From: Planctomycetaceae bacterium | GTDB taxonomy: Bacteria > Planctomycetota > Planctomycetia > Planctomycetales > Planctomycetaceae | Direction: 5' to 3' | Assembly: GCA_020426325.1 (NCBI GenBank) | Contig: JAGQQG010000006.1 | Coordinates: 34,097-98,096, forward strand | Length of the DNA: 64,000 nucleotides | Shown here: one piece after another, positions 18,171-27,205 of the stretch | Numbering within the stretch: position 1 is the stretch's first letter | How the letters are laid out: each line of letters starts with the position of its first letter | Made by a program: the position numbers and the translations under genes | The notes under the pieces: generated by a model | Seen by the model: only the letters and a program-made list of their open reading frames with translations | Told to the model about the DNA's origin: nothing | Databases searched by the model: none

Positions 18171-19463
18171 TTGTCAAAAAAAAATGACGGAACGTCAACC
18201 AAGCGAGCAGATACCGCCCACCAAAAAGACTTTTCTCTTCAATCAGCCGCCCCCCCTTCTGAGATCGTTGATTTCGCCAGTCTGGGGCTCAGTGACGAGA
18301 TGCACCGGGCGCTCGAAGGAGTCGGTTTCGAAGCTCCAACCCCGATTCAGGCCGCTTTCATCCCGAAGGCGATCACCGGACGGGATTGTATCGGTCAGGC
18401 ACGAACCGGCACCGGAAAGACGGCAGCCTTCGTGATCCCGGTGCTGGAGCAGATCGATCACGAAAGCGGGGAACTTCAGGCACTGGTCTTGGCTCCCACA
18501 AGAGAGTTGAGCGAGCAGGTGGCAGCGGAGGCATCTCGTCTCGCGGCCGAGCACAATTGTCAACCTGCGGCCCTTGTCGGCGGTCGTCCGATTGGGCGAC
18601 AGATCGAACAGTTAAAGCAAAAGCCCACCATCGCCATCGGGACACCGGGGCGGGTGCTGGATCTCATCCGCCGGCGTGTCCTTGATTTGTCGAAGGTGCG
18701 CATCGCGATCCTCGATGAAGCAGATCGCATGCTTGACATTGGTTTCCTGCCTGACATCGAACGAATTCTGAAGCACTGTCCGAGGCAGCGTCAGACTCTG
18801 CTCCTCTCCGCGACGATGCCCGCCCCGATTGAACGACTGGCAAACCGGTTCATGACGGACCCGATTCGGATCGACCTGTCAGACGAGAATATCGTCACCG
18901 ATGCGGTCCAGCAGTTTTTTTGCACAGTCGACAATGACCGGAAGCTTCCGTTCCTGGTCCAGTTGCTTCGCCGTGAACGCCCGCATCAGGCGATCGTTTT
19001 CTGTCGAACCAAACGAGGAGCTGATCAGTTGCATCATCAGCTCTCGAAAAAACTTCCTAACGTGGCCGTAATTCATGGTGACTTGCAGCAGCGACAACGC
19101 GACCGCGTGATGCGTGACTTTCGTGCGGGCAAGACGCGTCTGCTGATCGCGACTGATGTGGTCGGACGCGGGATCGATGTCAGCAGTATCTCGCATATCA
19201 TCAATTACAATGTGCCCGAATACTGCGACGACTACGTTCATCGGGTTGGCCGTACCGGACGCATGTCCTCGGTGAGAAAAGGACGAGCCTTCACCTTCGC
19301 GACGAAAGAGGAAGGCAAGCAGTTGACCAGCATTGAGATGCGGATCAATCTGCTGCTCGATGAGTACACGATCGAAGGGTTTGAAGCCTATCGGCCAGGC
19401 CCCAAACGCAAGCACGTGGACGACATCACCAAACCGGAACGACCGGAGTTCACCTACGTGTGA
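18171..19463 (+). CDS. DEAD-box ATP-dependent RNA helicase
   Basis: The proposed TTG start lies 8 bases after GGGAG (18158-18162); ATG at 18156 is the alternative. All helicase motifs are present in order: Q motif GFEAPTPIQ, motif I ARTGTGKT, Ia PTRELSEQ, Ib TPGR, II DEAD, III SAT, IV AIVFCRT, V ATDVVGRGID and VI HRVGRTGR. The C-terminal tail is short and basic, as in RhlE-like helicases of ribosome assembly or mRNA turnover. Codons 3-5 are inside a run of nine A residues (18176-18184). The protein is cytoplasmic. Confidence 0.92.
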   Translation: MSKKNDGTSTKRADTAHQKDFSLQSAAPPSEIVDFASLGLSDEMHRALEGVGFEAPTPIQAAFIPKAITGRDCIGQARTGTGKTAAFVIPVLEQIDHESGELQALVLAPTRELSEQVAAEASRLAAEHNCQPAALVGGRPIGRQIEQLKQKPTIAIGTPGRVLDLIRRRVLDLSKVRIAILDEADRMLDIGFLPDIERILKHCPRQRQTLLLSATMPAPIERLANRFMTDPIRIDLSDENIVTDAVQQFFCTVDNDRKLPFLVQLLRRERPHQAIVFCRTKRGADQLHHQLSKKLPNVAVIHGDLQQRQRDRVMRDFRAGKTRLLIATDVVGRGIDVSSISHIINYNVPEYCDDYVHRVGRTGRMSSVRKGRAFTFATKEEGKQLTSIEMRINLLLDEYTIEGFEAYRPGPKRKHVDDITKPERPEFTYV

Positions 19464-19544
19464 CCGTCGGGTCCGACTCTTCGAGGCGACTTGATGTGGA
19501 ATCAGTCGCACCTAAAGGCGCACCGCAGGCCTTTGTAAAGATGT

Positions 19545-22500
19545 CTAGCTCGACTTTTCGTCGTGTTCATCTTGCGGTGATGTTTCTGTCGAAGTCCCGC
19601 GTGACTTTCCTTTCTTCGTTCGTCGACGAAGGGGCTTCTCCAGAGTGTCCAGTTCGTCCATGAGCGTAGCTCGGCTGAGCCGAGTTTGCGGAAGGATAAT
19701 GTCGGCTGTCGGACCCGGTCGACCGCCGCCCGAGTCGAGTTCCACGCGGTCGACTTCACTTCCCAGGCTCTGTAACCATTCGGGCACATCCACGCCCGAT
19801 CCCCACGAATCCTGTAAATACTCGTCGACCTCGGCTTCCAGCTTCCCGAAGGCAACCGATGTTCCCGGTGAGATGCGGGCATCCTCGATCGCCTTCTGGA
19901 CGAGCGACACCATGCGATTCACGGCCAACGGTTTCACAAAGCGTTCGTTCAGGTGATCTGCAATCGCGGGCATACGCATTCCATGATGCTGCGCGAGCCG
20001 TCGATACTCCTGAACGTACTCTTCCGCCTGCTCCGAGGCATGTTCTTCACACAATTGCTCCCAGATGAATGCGGCTTCCGCATGACCTTCGCGGGCGAGG
20101 ACTTCATGGGCGATTTTTAGTGGGATGAGATTCCAGGCATCCCGGTCGTACTGTGCTTCGAGCCTTAAGAAGTCCAACAGACAATGAAACTTTTCGCCAT
20201 AATCGGACTGCGTGGTTGTGGTGTTGTATTCGACGAACCGATCGAATCGATCGACCACAACGGAGTAGATGAATTCCAGACACCACTCAGCGTCATCCCG
20301 GTCGACCTTGTTCTGTTCCAGATCCTGAATCAACTTGATCGGCCGGAGCGGATCCTGCTCTTTGAGTAGAAAGTCCAGATAATGCGAGATGCCCATCCTG
20401 AGGATGGCACGGACATTGCCGAGTGTGAGCTGACTGGCATGAAACAGATCGCCACCATAGGTTTGCACAAACTCTTCGACAGCATCCCAGTCGACCCCGC
20501 GGTGTGGTCCGTCTGCATCAACCGCAGAGAGCCGCATGGTTTCGCTATGCTTGAGCCAGAGGTCCTGAAACGGTCCCAATGCCTGTTGGACTTGTTCGAC
20601 GAGTGTTTCCTCCAAACTGCCTGAAGACTGATCGGTATCCCATGACGCAGCTGAGATGACGACTGTCTCCAATGAACGACGCAGGGCGACCTGAAAAGCA
20701 CGATCGAACTCTGTGATGGCCGGGCCGTTCGGTCGTGAGTTGCGTTCCATGGTGAACACGGCCTGCAGGAGATGAAATGTCCCCCGCAATAGCCCGAGAC
20801 GAGGCATTGAAGCCAGGAGAAACCGGATCGTCGTCTGTAACATCTGGACGTTGAGCACAGACTGCGGAGACCCGGAATGCTCCAGCGGCACATACAAGAG
20901 CTGTTGTTTTTGCTTCACCGAAGCCACCCATTCGGGCAGAAGTCGCATGACCTCGTCAGCTTCGCCCCGCACAACATGGCCGAGCAGTTCGACGATCTGA
21001 CGTTCCTGCTCGTCATCCCGACAAAGGGTGTCCTTGTTGCTGAGACAACTTTGCAGCAGGCGCTCCGCGTGTCGACACCCGATGACTGTCACGATGAGTT
21101 GATGCATCACGTACAGTTTGACCTGCCACTGGATGTCGAACTCCAGGTTGGCGTCATGATCTCCCGACGGTGTCGCGATCGTATGCGTCCAGACCGCTTT
21201 CATCAGGTTCATCAAGTCGGTCTGCCAGCCTCGTAACGTTCGGACCCAGTCTCCAACGGAATTCTGAACCTGACCGGCTTCTTCTGATTTCGGATCCCAT
21301 TTGTCCGAGGTCAATGAGATGGCAGCCATCTGCCACATCTGGGAGACCGCATTGAGAAACTTGATGCGCGGCTCGAGCGTGCGATTGATCAACTCGAACT
21401 CCGTGTTTTGCAGATCGAACCCGTCATCCAGGGTGTCGCCCCAGGTGCCGTCATCTGCACTGTCACGGAAAGTGACATGCTCGTAGGCTGCCCCGTACAA
21501 GTTCTCTTCATCATCCGGTTCGGGTTCGGACTCGCCTTCCTCCGGCCACGCCAACTCCGATGAGTCATCCTGACCGGCCCGTGCAATGCCGACGGCGGCT
21601 TCCAGGCTGGGCACAGACCAGAAGTCACCCGCGTTGGCCTCCAGGAAGTCAAACATCCGCCGCAACGTCATCGGGCGGGAAGTCGTGGACTCGCCATTGG
21701 TATCAGGAGGCAGTCGCATCCAGCGGATCAGCATGGCGAAGATGGAGTCTCGTGGCGATTCGAAACCAACTTCGTCGATCTGGCTCAGCCACTGCATTAA
21801 CAGGCCCATCGCAGCGACGGAATCACCCTTGGCCAGTAAAGCCTCGATGACCTGAGCATACGATTGTGCAGAGTGAAACCGTTCGACGTGTTGCCTCCAG
21901 AAGCCGATGTCACCGGCCGACTCGCCCGCCTTCCGCCATTCATTAAGCACGGTTGAAACCTGCGACGCAGATTCCCAGCTCTCGTGTCCGGAGACGTCGG
22001 GCAAATCCTCAATCACGTCGCTGCCGAATCGGTCCCACCATTCGGCCAAGTCGAGGAAACGCCGCGAGATGTCTTCACGCATCTGAGTTTCGCCCATGGC
22101 CGCTGCCTCGCCCAGACAGCGAGCATAGATCGAAAACAGGTCGTCCATCAGCAGCATCAGTGTCTCGATGCGTCCATCGGGAATCGCATCCTCACGCGAA
22201 GTGAAGAGCGGGAACTGGCCATGAAAGCCCAGGATGTTCCACGGATCGACGAGCGATCCACATTCAATCCCACGGTGCAGCAGATCTTCAGCCTCCGTAA
22301 CGGCGTCCACCGCCTCTTCGATCCTGCCGCGATCGAGAAAGCCTCGAGCTGCCCCGACCCTGCACTGAATCTCGCATTCGAACCGAGCGGAAGCAGAGGG
22401 AATCACCAGCGCCTGACGACGGGCCGCTTCGCTGTACCCCATCCGGGCGAACAAGTACGCCAACTCGCGGTACTGCACCTGACGCGCTCCGTAACTCGCA

Positions 22501-23609
22501 ACCGTCATGTTGAGGTACTGCCGAATGTGTCCGAACGGCTGCTGCGTCAATTCGGCCTCTCGTTCCAATCGCCGCCGACGCGCACCGGTCAAGCCGTCCA
22601 TCAGACGGTTGTAAAACTCATCACGGCGTCTGGCGATGATGGGCAACAGCGATGTGAGCGAAACTGTCGAGTCGTGCGTCTCAGGTCCTGCACCGCTGAT
22701 GGACGATGCCATCAGAATCGTGCCGGACAGGGCTGCTGCTGCATCAAACAGTCGTTCTTCCCGTTCCACGTTTGATTGCTCGTTATCGACCCAACGGATC
22801 AGGGCATCGAGAATGATGCGGCGTAATACGAATCGTGTGTACAAGCCTTTGGTGTCGATCTGATGCGGGTCCCACTCGCCGAACAGGTAATTCGTCCGCT
22901 TGTTGACCGGGTGTGTCTGATCGTGTGCCCGCACATCGATCGCAAGTTCGTGCATCTGTTCCAGCTCGAAGTGTGCGGAAAACAGCAGGTCTTGAGGCGA
23001 ATCGTGCAGGAACTGCAGTGTGGCGAGAATCAGATCATGATGATCTCCTGACGAGACTCCCGCTCCCTGAATGAAAATAGGCACACAGCGGAATCGTTCG
23101 TGCTCGTAGATTTCCATCTTGCGGCCATTCTCGAGCACGGCGACCGGTCGATACCCGACGAAGTCGTTGAGGTGCTGAACGGCCCCCTGCACGATCCGCC
23201 CGCGCTCGTCCCAGGGTTCGCCTTGCTGAAGGACCGCTTCAAACATTCGTCCCAGCAGAAAGGGAGCTTCAAACTCTTGCGGCTGCAGGTGGAACAATAA
23301 ATCGGCATGGTGAGATCGATAGGCCGCAAGGCAGGCCCCCAACGTGAGGTCGATGACGGCCTCCGCCTGCGTGCAGTCCGCAAAGGCCGGAGATGCTCCG
23401 CGGAGGGCCTCCAACTCCGTACGAAGCCGCTTCTGCAACCGGACAGGTCGGTCGACAGTGCCAACCTCTGAGCAGAGCAGATCAAGATTCCGGTGAAACG
23501 CCGGTTCCGGCTTTCCTGTCGAGAAATTCAAGTGCCCCAAAATCTCGCGTGCTGCTGTGGCACGGTCATCGGCCCCGGGCGAGAGTTCGGTCGGATCTGT
23601 CGACGCCAT
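19545..23609 (-). CDS. Giant protein of unknown function (1355 residues)
   Basis: ATG at 23609 follows AGGAAA and is preferred over 23633. The product has no signal peptide, membrane helix or motif that I recognise. It is largely alpha-helical with many Trp, Glu and Arg residues and some repeat-like helical pairs (for example AARGFLDRGRIEEAVDAVTEAEDLL) that hint at an alpha-solenoid. A strongly acidic linker (PEEGESEPEPDDEENLY) lies near residue 700 and a basic tail (KPLRRRTKKGKSRGT) at the end. It stands alone between the helicase and the PIG-L gene, both on the other strand. The coding frame is beyond doubt because of length and codon use; function is unknown, possibly a large scaffold. Confidence 0.85.
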   Translation of the reverse strand: MASTDPTELSPGADDRATAAREILGHLNFSTGKPEPAFHRNLDLLCSEVGTVDRPVRLQKRLRTELEALRGASPAFADCTQAEAVIDLTLGACLAAYRSHHADLLFHLQPQEFEAPFLLGRMFEAVLQQGEPWDERGRIVQGAVQHLNDFVGYRPVAVLENGRKMEIYEHERFRCVPIFIQGAGVSSGDHHDLILATLQFLHDSPQDLLFSAHFELEQMHELAIDVRAHDQTHPVNKRTNYLFGEWDPHQIDTKGLYTRFVLRRIILDALIRWVDNEQSNVEREERLFDAAAALSGTILMASSISGAGPETHDSTVSLTSLLPIIARRRDEFYNRLMDGLTGARRRRLEREAELTQQPFGHIRQYLNMTVASYGARQVQYRELAYLFARMGYSEAARRQALVIPSASARFECEIQCRVGAARGFLDRGRIEEAVDAVTEAEDLLHRGIECGSLVDPWNILGFHGQFPLFTSREDAIPDGRIETLMLLMDDLFSIYARCLGEAAAMGETQMREDISRRFLDLAEWWDRFGSDVIEDLPDVSGHESWESASQVSTVLNEWRKAGESAGDIGFWRQHVERFHSAQSYAQVIEALLAKGDSVAAMGLLMQWLSQIDEVGFESPRDSIFAMLIRWMRLPPDTNGESTTSRPMTLRRMFDFLEANAGDFWSVPSLEAAVGIARAGQDDSSELAWPEEGESEPEPDDEENLYGAAYEHVTFRDSADDGTWGDTLDDGFDLQNTEFELINRTLEPRIKFLNAVSQMWQMAAISLTSDKWDPKSEEAGQVQNSVGDWVRTLRGWQTDLMNLMKAVWTHTIATPSGDHDANLEFDIQWQVKLYVMHQLIVTVIGCRHAERLLQSCLSNKDTLCRDDEQERQIVELLGHVVRGEADEVMRLLPEWVASVKQKQQLLYVPLEHSGSPQSVLNVQMLQTTIRFLLASMPRLGLLRGTFHLLQAVFTMERNSRPNGPAITEFDRAFQVALRRSLETVVISAASWDTDQSSGSLEETLVEQVQQALGPFQDLWLKHSETMRLSAVDADGPHRGVDWDAVEEFVQTYGGDLFHASQLTLGNVRAILRMGISHYLDFLLKEQDPLRPIKLIQDLEQNKVDRDDAEWCLEFIYSVVVDRFDRFVEYNTTTTQSDYGEKFHCLLDFLRLEAQYDRDAWNLIPLKIAHEVLAREGHAEAAFIWEQLCEEHASEQAEEYVQEYRRLAQHHGMRMPAIADHLNERFVKPLAVNRMVSLVQKAIEDARISPGTSVAFGKLEAEVDEYLQDSWGSGVDVPEWLQSLGSEVDRVELDSGGGRPGPTADIILPQTRLSRATLMDELDTLEKPLRRRTKKGKSRGTSTETSPQDEHDEKSS

Positions 23610-23853
23610 GAAGTTTCCTGTTGTCACAATCAAAAGTCGGCCGTGACATTCACCGTCAAAGGTGAATCAACGCAATCCTTGCATCCGTCAGCAGCGGTCA
23701 AAAGTGAGTAACTATTGTCGTTCAGGTGGCTCAGCCGGTAAAGCCCGTCATGCCTCGCGAACCGCTTGGTTTGTCGAAAATCCCGCCGAGATGAGCGAAA
23801 GCTGTTCGCCTGCTATGATTTCAGACTTGCGAGAGACACCACGGAGAACCTGA

Positions 23854-24678
23854 ATGACTGCTGAGACACTGAAAATATTGATCATTGGAGCCCACCCGGA
23901 CGACTGCGACCTGCACGCGGGGGGCACAGCCGCTCTCTGGCGCGGGCATGGGCATGACGTGCGATTCGTCAGCGTAACCAACGGCGAGTCGGGACATCAC
24001 CAGATGTCGGGCGAAGAACTGGTTACCCGTCGCCGCAACGAGGCAGCCGCGTCCGGGGCAACGCTCGAGATCCGGTACGATGTGCTCAACAATCGTGACG
24101 GCTATCTTCAACCGACCATTGAAGCCCGTTTTGAGATCATTGCCCTCATTCGTCAATACAATCCGGATCTGATTCTGACGCACCGACCGAACGACTATCA
24201 CCCCGACCATCGCTACACATCGCAACTCGTCTGTGACGCAGCCTATATGGTCACGGTGCCACCGATCGTTCCTGAGGTGCCCGCCCTCCGCGACAATCCG
24301 ATCATCGCCTATCTGTCGGACACCTTCGAGCGACCCTATCGCCTCGCTCCAACGGTCGCAGTCGATATCGAACCGGTGCTCGACAAGGTCGTCGCCATGC
24401 TCGATTGCCACGAGTCACAGTTCTACGAGTGGCTCCCCTACAACATGCGTCGCGAAGACGAAGTGCCGAGCGATCCCGACGAACGCCTGAAGTGGCTCAA
24501 AGGTTTCTACCTCGGCTGGATCGACTCCTTTGCAGACCGTCACCGCGATCTTGTCATCGCCACCTACGGTCCCGAACGCGGTCGCACCATCCGCTATATC
24601 GAAGCCTTCGAACCCTGCGAATACGGCGCCCCCCTCAACGAAGCGGCCATCAAACGCCTGTTCCCCTTCGTGCCGTGA
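23854..24678 (+). CDS. PIG-L / LmbE-family deacetylase
   Basis: The 274-residue product shows the family zinc site: AHPDD at residues 13-17 and HPDH in the RPNDYHPDHRYTSQ segment. Other landmarks are SVTNGESGHH and RRNEAAASGATL. PIG-L enzymes remove N-acetyl groups from sugars such as GlcNAc on lipids, mycothiol precursors or chitin-like oligomers. It has no signal peptide, so is cytoplasmic. The substrate is unknown; neighbours give no clue. It is convergent with the Cys-cluster gene. Confidence 0.85.
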   Translation: MTAETLKILIIGAHPDDCDLHAGGTAALWRGHGHDVRFVSVTNGESGHHQMSGEELVTRRRNEAAASGATLEIRYDVLNNRDGYLQPTIEARFEIIALIRQYNPDLILTHRPNDYHPDHRYTSQLVCDAAYMVTVPPIVPEVPALRDNPIIAYLSDTFERPYRLAPTVAVDIEPVLDKVVAMLDCHESQFYEWLPYNMRREDEVPSDPDERLKWLKGFYLGWIDSFADRHRDLVIATYGPERGRTIRYIEAFEPCEYGAPLNEAAIKRLFPFVP

Positions 24679-24733
24679 TGCGCCTCATCCCCCGCTTGCG
24701 GATTACCAAGACGAAAATCGAGCAACAGTTCGA

Positions 24734-26005
24734 TCACCGTCCATACCAAGCACACAGCTTCGCGATGTCGCCCATCTGGGCGAGGTTCCTTACGCGGCGG
24801 CGGAAGCCCCACGTGCCGAAGGCGGGGGAGTAACCGTGATTATGGTCAGCGATGGTGATCGCTTTGACGATGTCGTCACGCGTGAGTGAAGTCCGCTCGT
24901 CACTCGCGGCAAGCCAGCGGGCGATCCAGAGCACGGACGGATACACCAGTACCAGGCTGTGCACTCCCTCCACGAAGGGAACGCCATAAAAGGGTCGACC
25001 AAAGAAGTGCATCCCCTGCACTTTCACACGGAAGTAGCGGGTGAACATCTCCTCCGCCTCTTCAGGAAGTTGGCCGAACGGTTCTTCCAGCTTGCTGAAC
25101 GGCACTTCGCGAAAACAACTCTGCACAGCGGGGACCGTGCCGCGACCACGTGTGAGGGCCAGCGCCATCTGTAGCAAACGCCAGCGACCGCGCAAGGAAC
25201 GATCATCCGCGTAGGTGTCCTTCCGTGCATACTGTCCAGCCAGCAATCGAAACTGGGACCGACCGATCCTTGACGGTGGTGCGATGTCACCAATCGGCGT
25301 CTGTTTACCAAACGCATCGACGGACGCCGATGCGATGATCTCCCAGAATTCCCGCAGACGTTCGCCGGACAGCTTGTCAAACTTCGACTGCTCGATCAGT
25401 CCGACCCAGTAAAGTACCCGCAACAGTTTGATCAGCACTGGCGCATCATCGGCTGCGAACAATCGATCGAGCACCTCGACTGCAGGCAACAGGTCGGACC
25501 AGCCAAGCCGCGTGCCGGGTGACAACTCGGGCGGCTCCGCGTCGCGCACATTGGCGGGCACCACCTGATTGGCGTACCCGCGGATCTCCTTGCGATTCGA
25601 CGAGACCGGTTGCCCAAGGTTCTGCACGACCGACGGACAACTGAACCGGACACTCACCGCGACCTTGCTTCCGGCAGGGTGAAATGCATAAGGGTAGATG
25701 CGACACGCCAGTGGCTTGGCCGGCTCGCCGTATTTCGCATGAATCCGGCACAACCCCTCGTCGTTGAGGAACACACATGCCCCGTTCGGTTGCGACAGCC
25801 GGAACCACGTTTTCCCCGGCCAGGTTCCCTCTTTGACGAACAATTCCTGCCCGGTCGGGATGCCGTCCGCCTCGGTCCACTGCTGCTTCTCGATGCGGGC
25901 CTTGTCTTCGTCAGTGACAAAGATGCCGTGCTGCTTGCAACACTCGCTGCACGAGTGGCAGTTCCAGTTCTGGATCGTCGGCAGTTCGAGAGAGAAGTGT
26001 GACAC
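24734..26005 (-). CDS. YkgJ-type cysteine-cluster protein
   Basis: The GTG at 26005 was chosen because the upstream extension to 26080 would be encoded by a dispersed palindrome and a heptamer-like repeat. The N-terminus has CHSCSECCKQHG (CxxCxxCC) and, 60 residues on, C...CRIHAKYGEPAKPLACRIYPY, the full Fe/Zn-binding cluster of the YkgJ family. The remaining about 270 residues are helical and have no recognised domain. Such proteins are thought to bind metal; the reaction is unknown. It is possibly in the same operon as the MoeB/ThiF gene 72 bases upstream. Confidence 0.75.
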   Translation of the reverse strand: MSHFSLELPTIQNWNCHSCSECCKQHGIFVTDEDKARIEKQQWTEADGIPTGQELFVKEGTWPGKTWFRLSQPNGACVFLNDEGLCRIHAKYGEPAKPLACRIYPYAFHPAGSKVAVSVRFSCPSVVQNLGQPVSSNRKEIRGYANQVVPANVRDAEPPELSPGTRLGWSDLLPAVEVLDRLFAADDAPVLIKLLRVLYWVGLIEQSKFDKLSGERLREFWEIIASASVDAFGKQTPIGDIAPPSRIGRSQFRLLAGQYARKDTYADDRSLRGRWRLLQMALALTRGRGTVPAVQSCFREVPFSKLEEPFGQLPEEAEEMFTRYFRVKVQGMHFFGRPFYGVPFVEGVHSLVLVYPSVLWIARWLAASDERTSLTRDDIVKAITIADHNHGYSPAFGTWGFRRRVRNLAQMGDIAKLCAWYGR

Positions 26006-26038
26006 AGAGTTTAGAGTTAAGGGTTGTAAGTTGCCAAG

Positions 26039-26060
26039 CCCACGGGCTACGCCCCGTGGG
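26039..26060. repeat. Dispersed palindrome, copy 2
   Basis: Arms CCCACGGG and CCCGTGGG enclose CTACGC, as in the copy at 14913-14934 (one base different). It lies between two minus-strand genes. Directly left of it (about 26008-26030) is a heptamer-like string related to the repeat at 30208-30235. Confidence 0.75.
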
Positions 26061-26076
26061 TCAACGACATCAGCGA

Positions 26077-27120
26077 TCAATGTCCAACATACCGGGCATA
26101 CAGTCCACGCGCCTCGGCCAGATCTTCGGTTCCGGTAATAATGGCACGCCCATCCCGAAACACGGTGATCTCCCGCTCAGGATCAGCGACACGCAACCGC
26201 AACAGGAACGCATTCTGTGTGACTTCGCCGCTCTCTTTCAGACGACTGGCGAGATCGCTGAGTGACAGAACACCCGGTTCGCTGGGTGATAGTTGCACTG
26301 CATTGCGTCCGCAGAGGATCGTCGTGCGTGAACCACGACTACCGTTGAGCCACAATCGCTCACCGCCGACGCACGCAAGGCACTGAGTCTGTTTCGAGAG
26401 TCCCTCCATCTTCAGGCGACGATAGCTCCCGTCCCAGACATCGAGAATCGTGAGCACGGGTTCGATCAGCTCGCGGTGCCCCGACAGGATCTTGAGTGCT
26501 TCGACGACCTGAAGAGAGGCCACGATGTTGACTGCCGGTCCGATGACCCCCGCAGTGTCGCAGGTGTCCGTGGTGCCCGGATCGGGGACATCCTCCATCA
26601 GACATCGCAGACAGGCCGTCTGACCCGGAACGATGGCCATGACCTGACCGTGCGTGCCCACGCATCCGCCGTTGATCCAGGGAGTTCCGGTTTCCAATGC
26701 GACGTCATTGATCAGAAATCGCACTTCGAAATTATCCGTCCCATCAACGATGACGTCCACCCCCTCAGCAAGTTCGCGGATGTTGGTGTGATTGACGTCC
26801 GCGACATGCGGTTCCACGGTGATCGTGCTGTTGATGTGCCGCAGTTTGTTGGCTGCGGCCACTGCTTTGGGGAGCTGGGACTCGACATCCCGCTCGTCGT
26901 ACAAAACCTGTCGCTGCAGGTTCGTGATGTCGACAAAGTCGCGATCGACAATTCGCACCAGTCCAACACCCGCCCGGACCAGTTGATCCGCGATGACCGA
27001 TCCCAAGGCTCCGCACCCGACGACGAGTGCACGTCCGGCGCAGATTCTCCGCTGTCCCTCTTCGCCGATACCGTCAAAGAGAACCTGCTTGCGATAGCGT
27101 GGGTTGATGTCAGTCATCAA
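26077..27120 (-). CDS. MoeB/ThiF-type adenylyltransferase (E1-like)
   Basis: The 347-residue product has the E1 nucleotide-binding loop VVGCGALGSVIADQL (about 33-47), the RxxRQVLFDGIGEEGQ start typical of MoeB/ThiF, the IVDRDFVDITNLQRQ segment, VDGTDNFEVRFLIND and two zinc CxxC pairs (CLRC and CLAC). These enzymes adenylate the C-terminal Gly-Gly of a MoaD or ThiS sulfur carrier. The last about 70 residues (LSDLASRLKESGEV ... GRAIITG) form an extra domain resembling ThiS/MoaD-fold or a rhodanese remnant. No MoaD or ThiS gene is adjacent, so the pathway cannot be settled. Confidence 0.85.
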   Translation of the reverse strand: MMTDINPRYRKQVLFDGIGEEGQRRICAGRALVVGCGALGSVIADQLVRAGVGLVRIVDRDFVDITNLQRQVLYDERDVESQLPKAVAAANKLRHINSTITVEPHVADVNHTNIRELAEGVDVIVDGTDNFEVRFLINDVALETGTPWINGGCVGTHGQVMAIVPGQTACLRCLMEDVPDPGTTDTCDTAGVIGPAVNIVASLQVVEALKILSGHRELIEPVLTILDVWDGSYRRLKMEGLSKQTQCLACVGGERLWLNGSRGSRTTILCGRNAVQLSPSEPGVLSLSDLASRLKESGEVTQNAFLLRLRVADPEREITVFRDGRAIITGTEDLAEARGLYARYVGH

Positions 27121-27205
27121 ATATCGTCAGTCTATTTAGCCGATTTGGTTCACTAGAGACTATCATAGGCGTTAGGCCTCAGTTGACGCATCTGTTGTGT
27201 CATAC

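Noticed and set aside
23700..23760. Possible tRNA-like stretch (GGTGGCTCAGCCGGTAAAGCCC)
   Set aside because: No complete cloverleaf, acceptor pairing or T-loop could be formed by eye.
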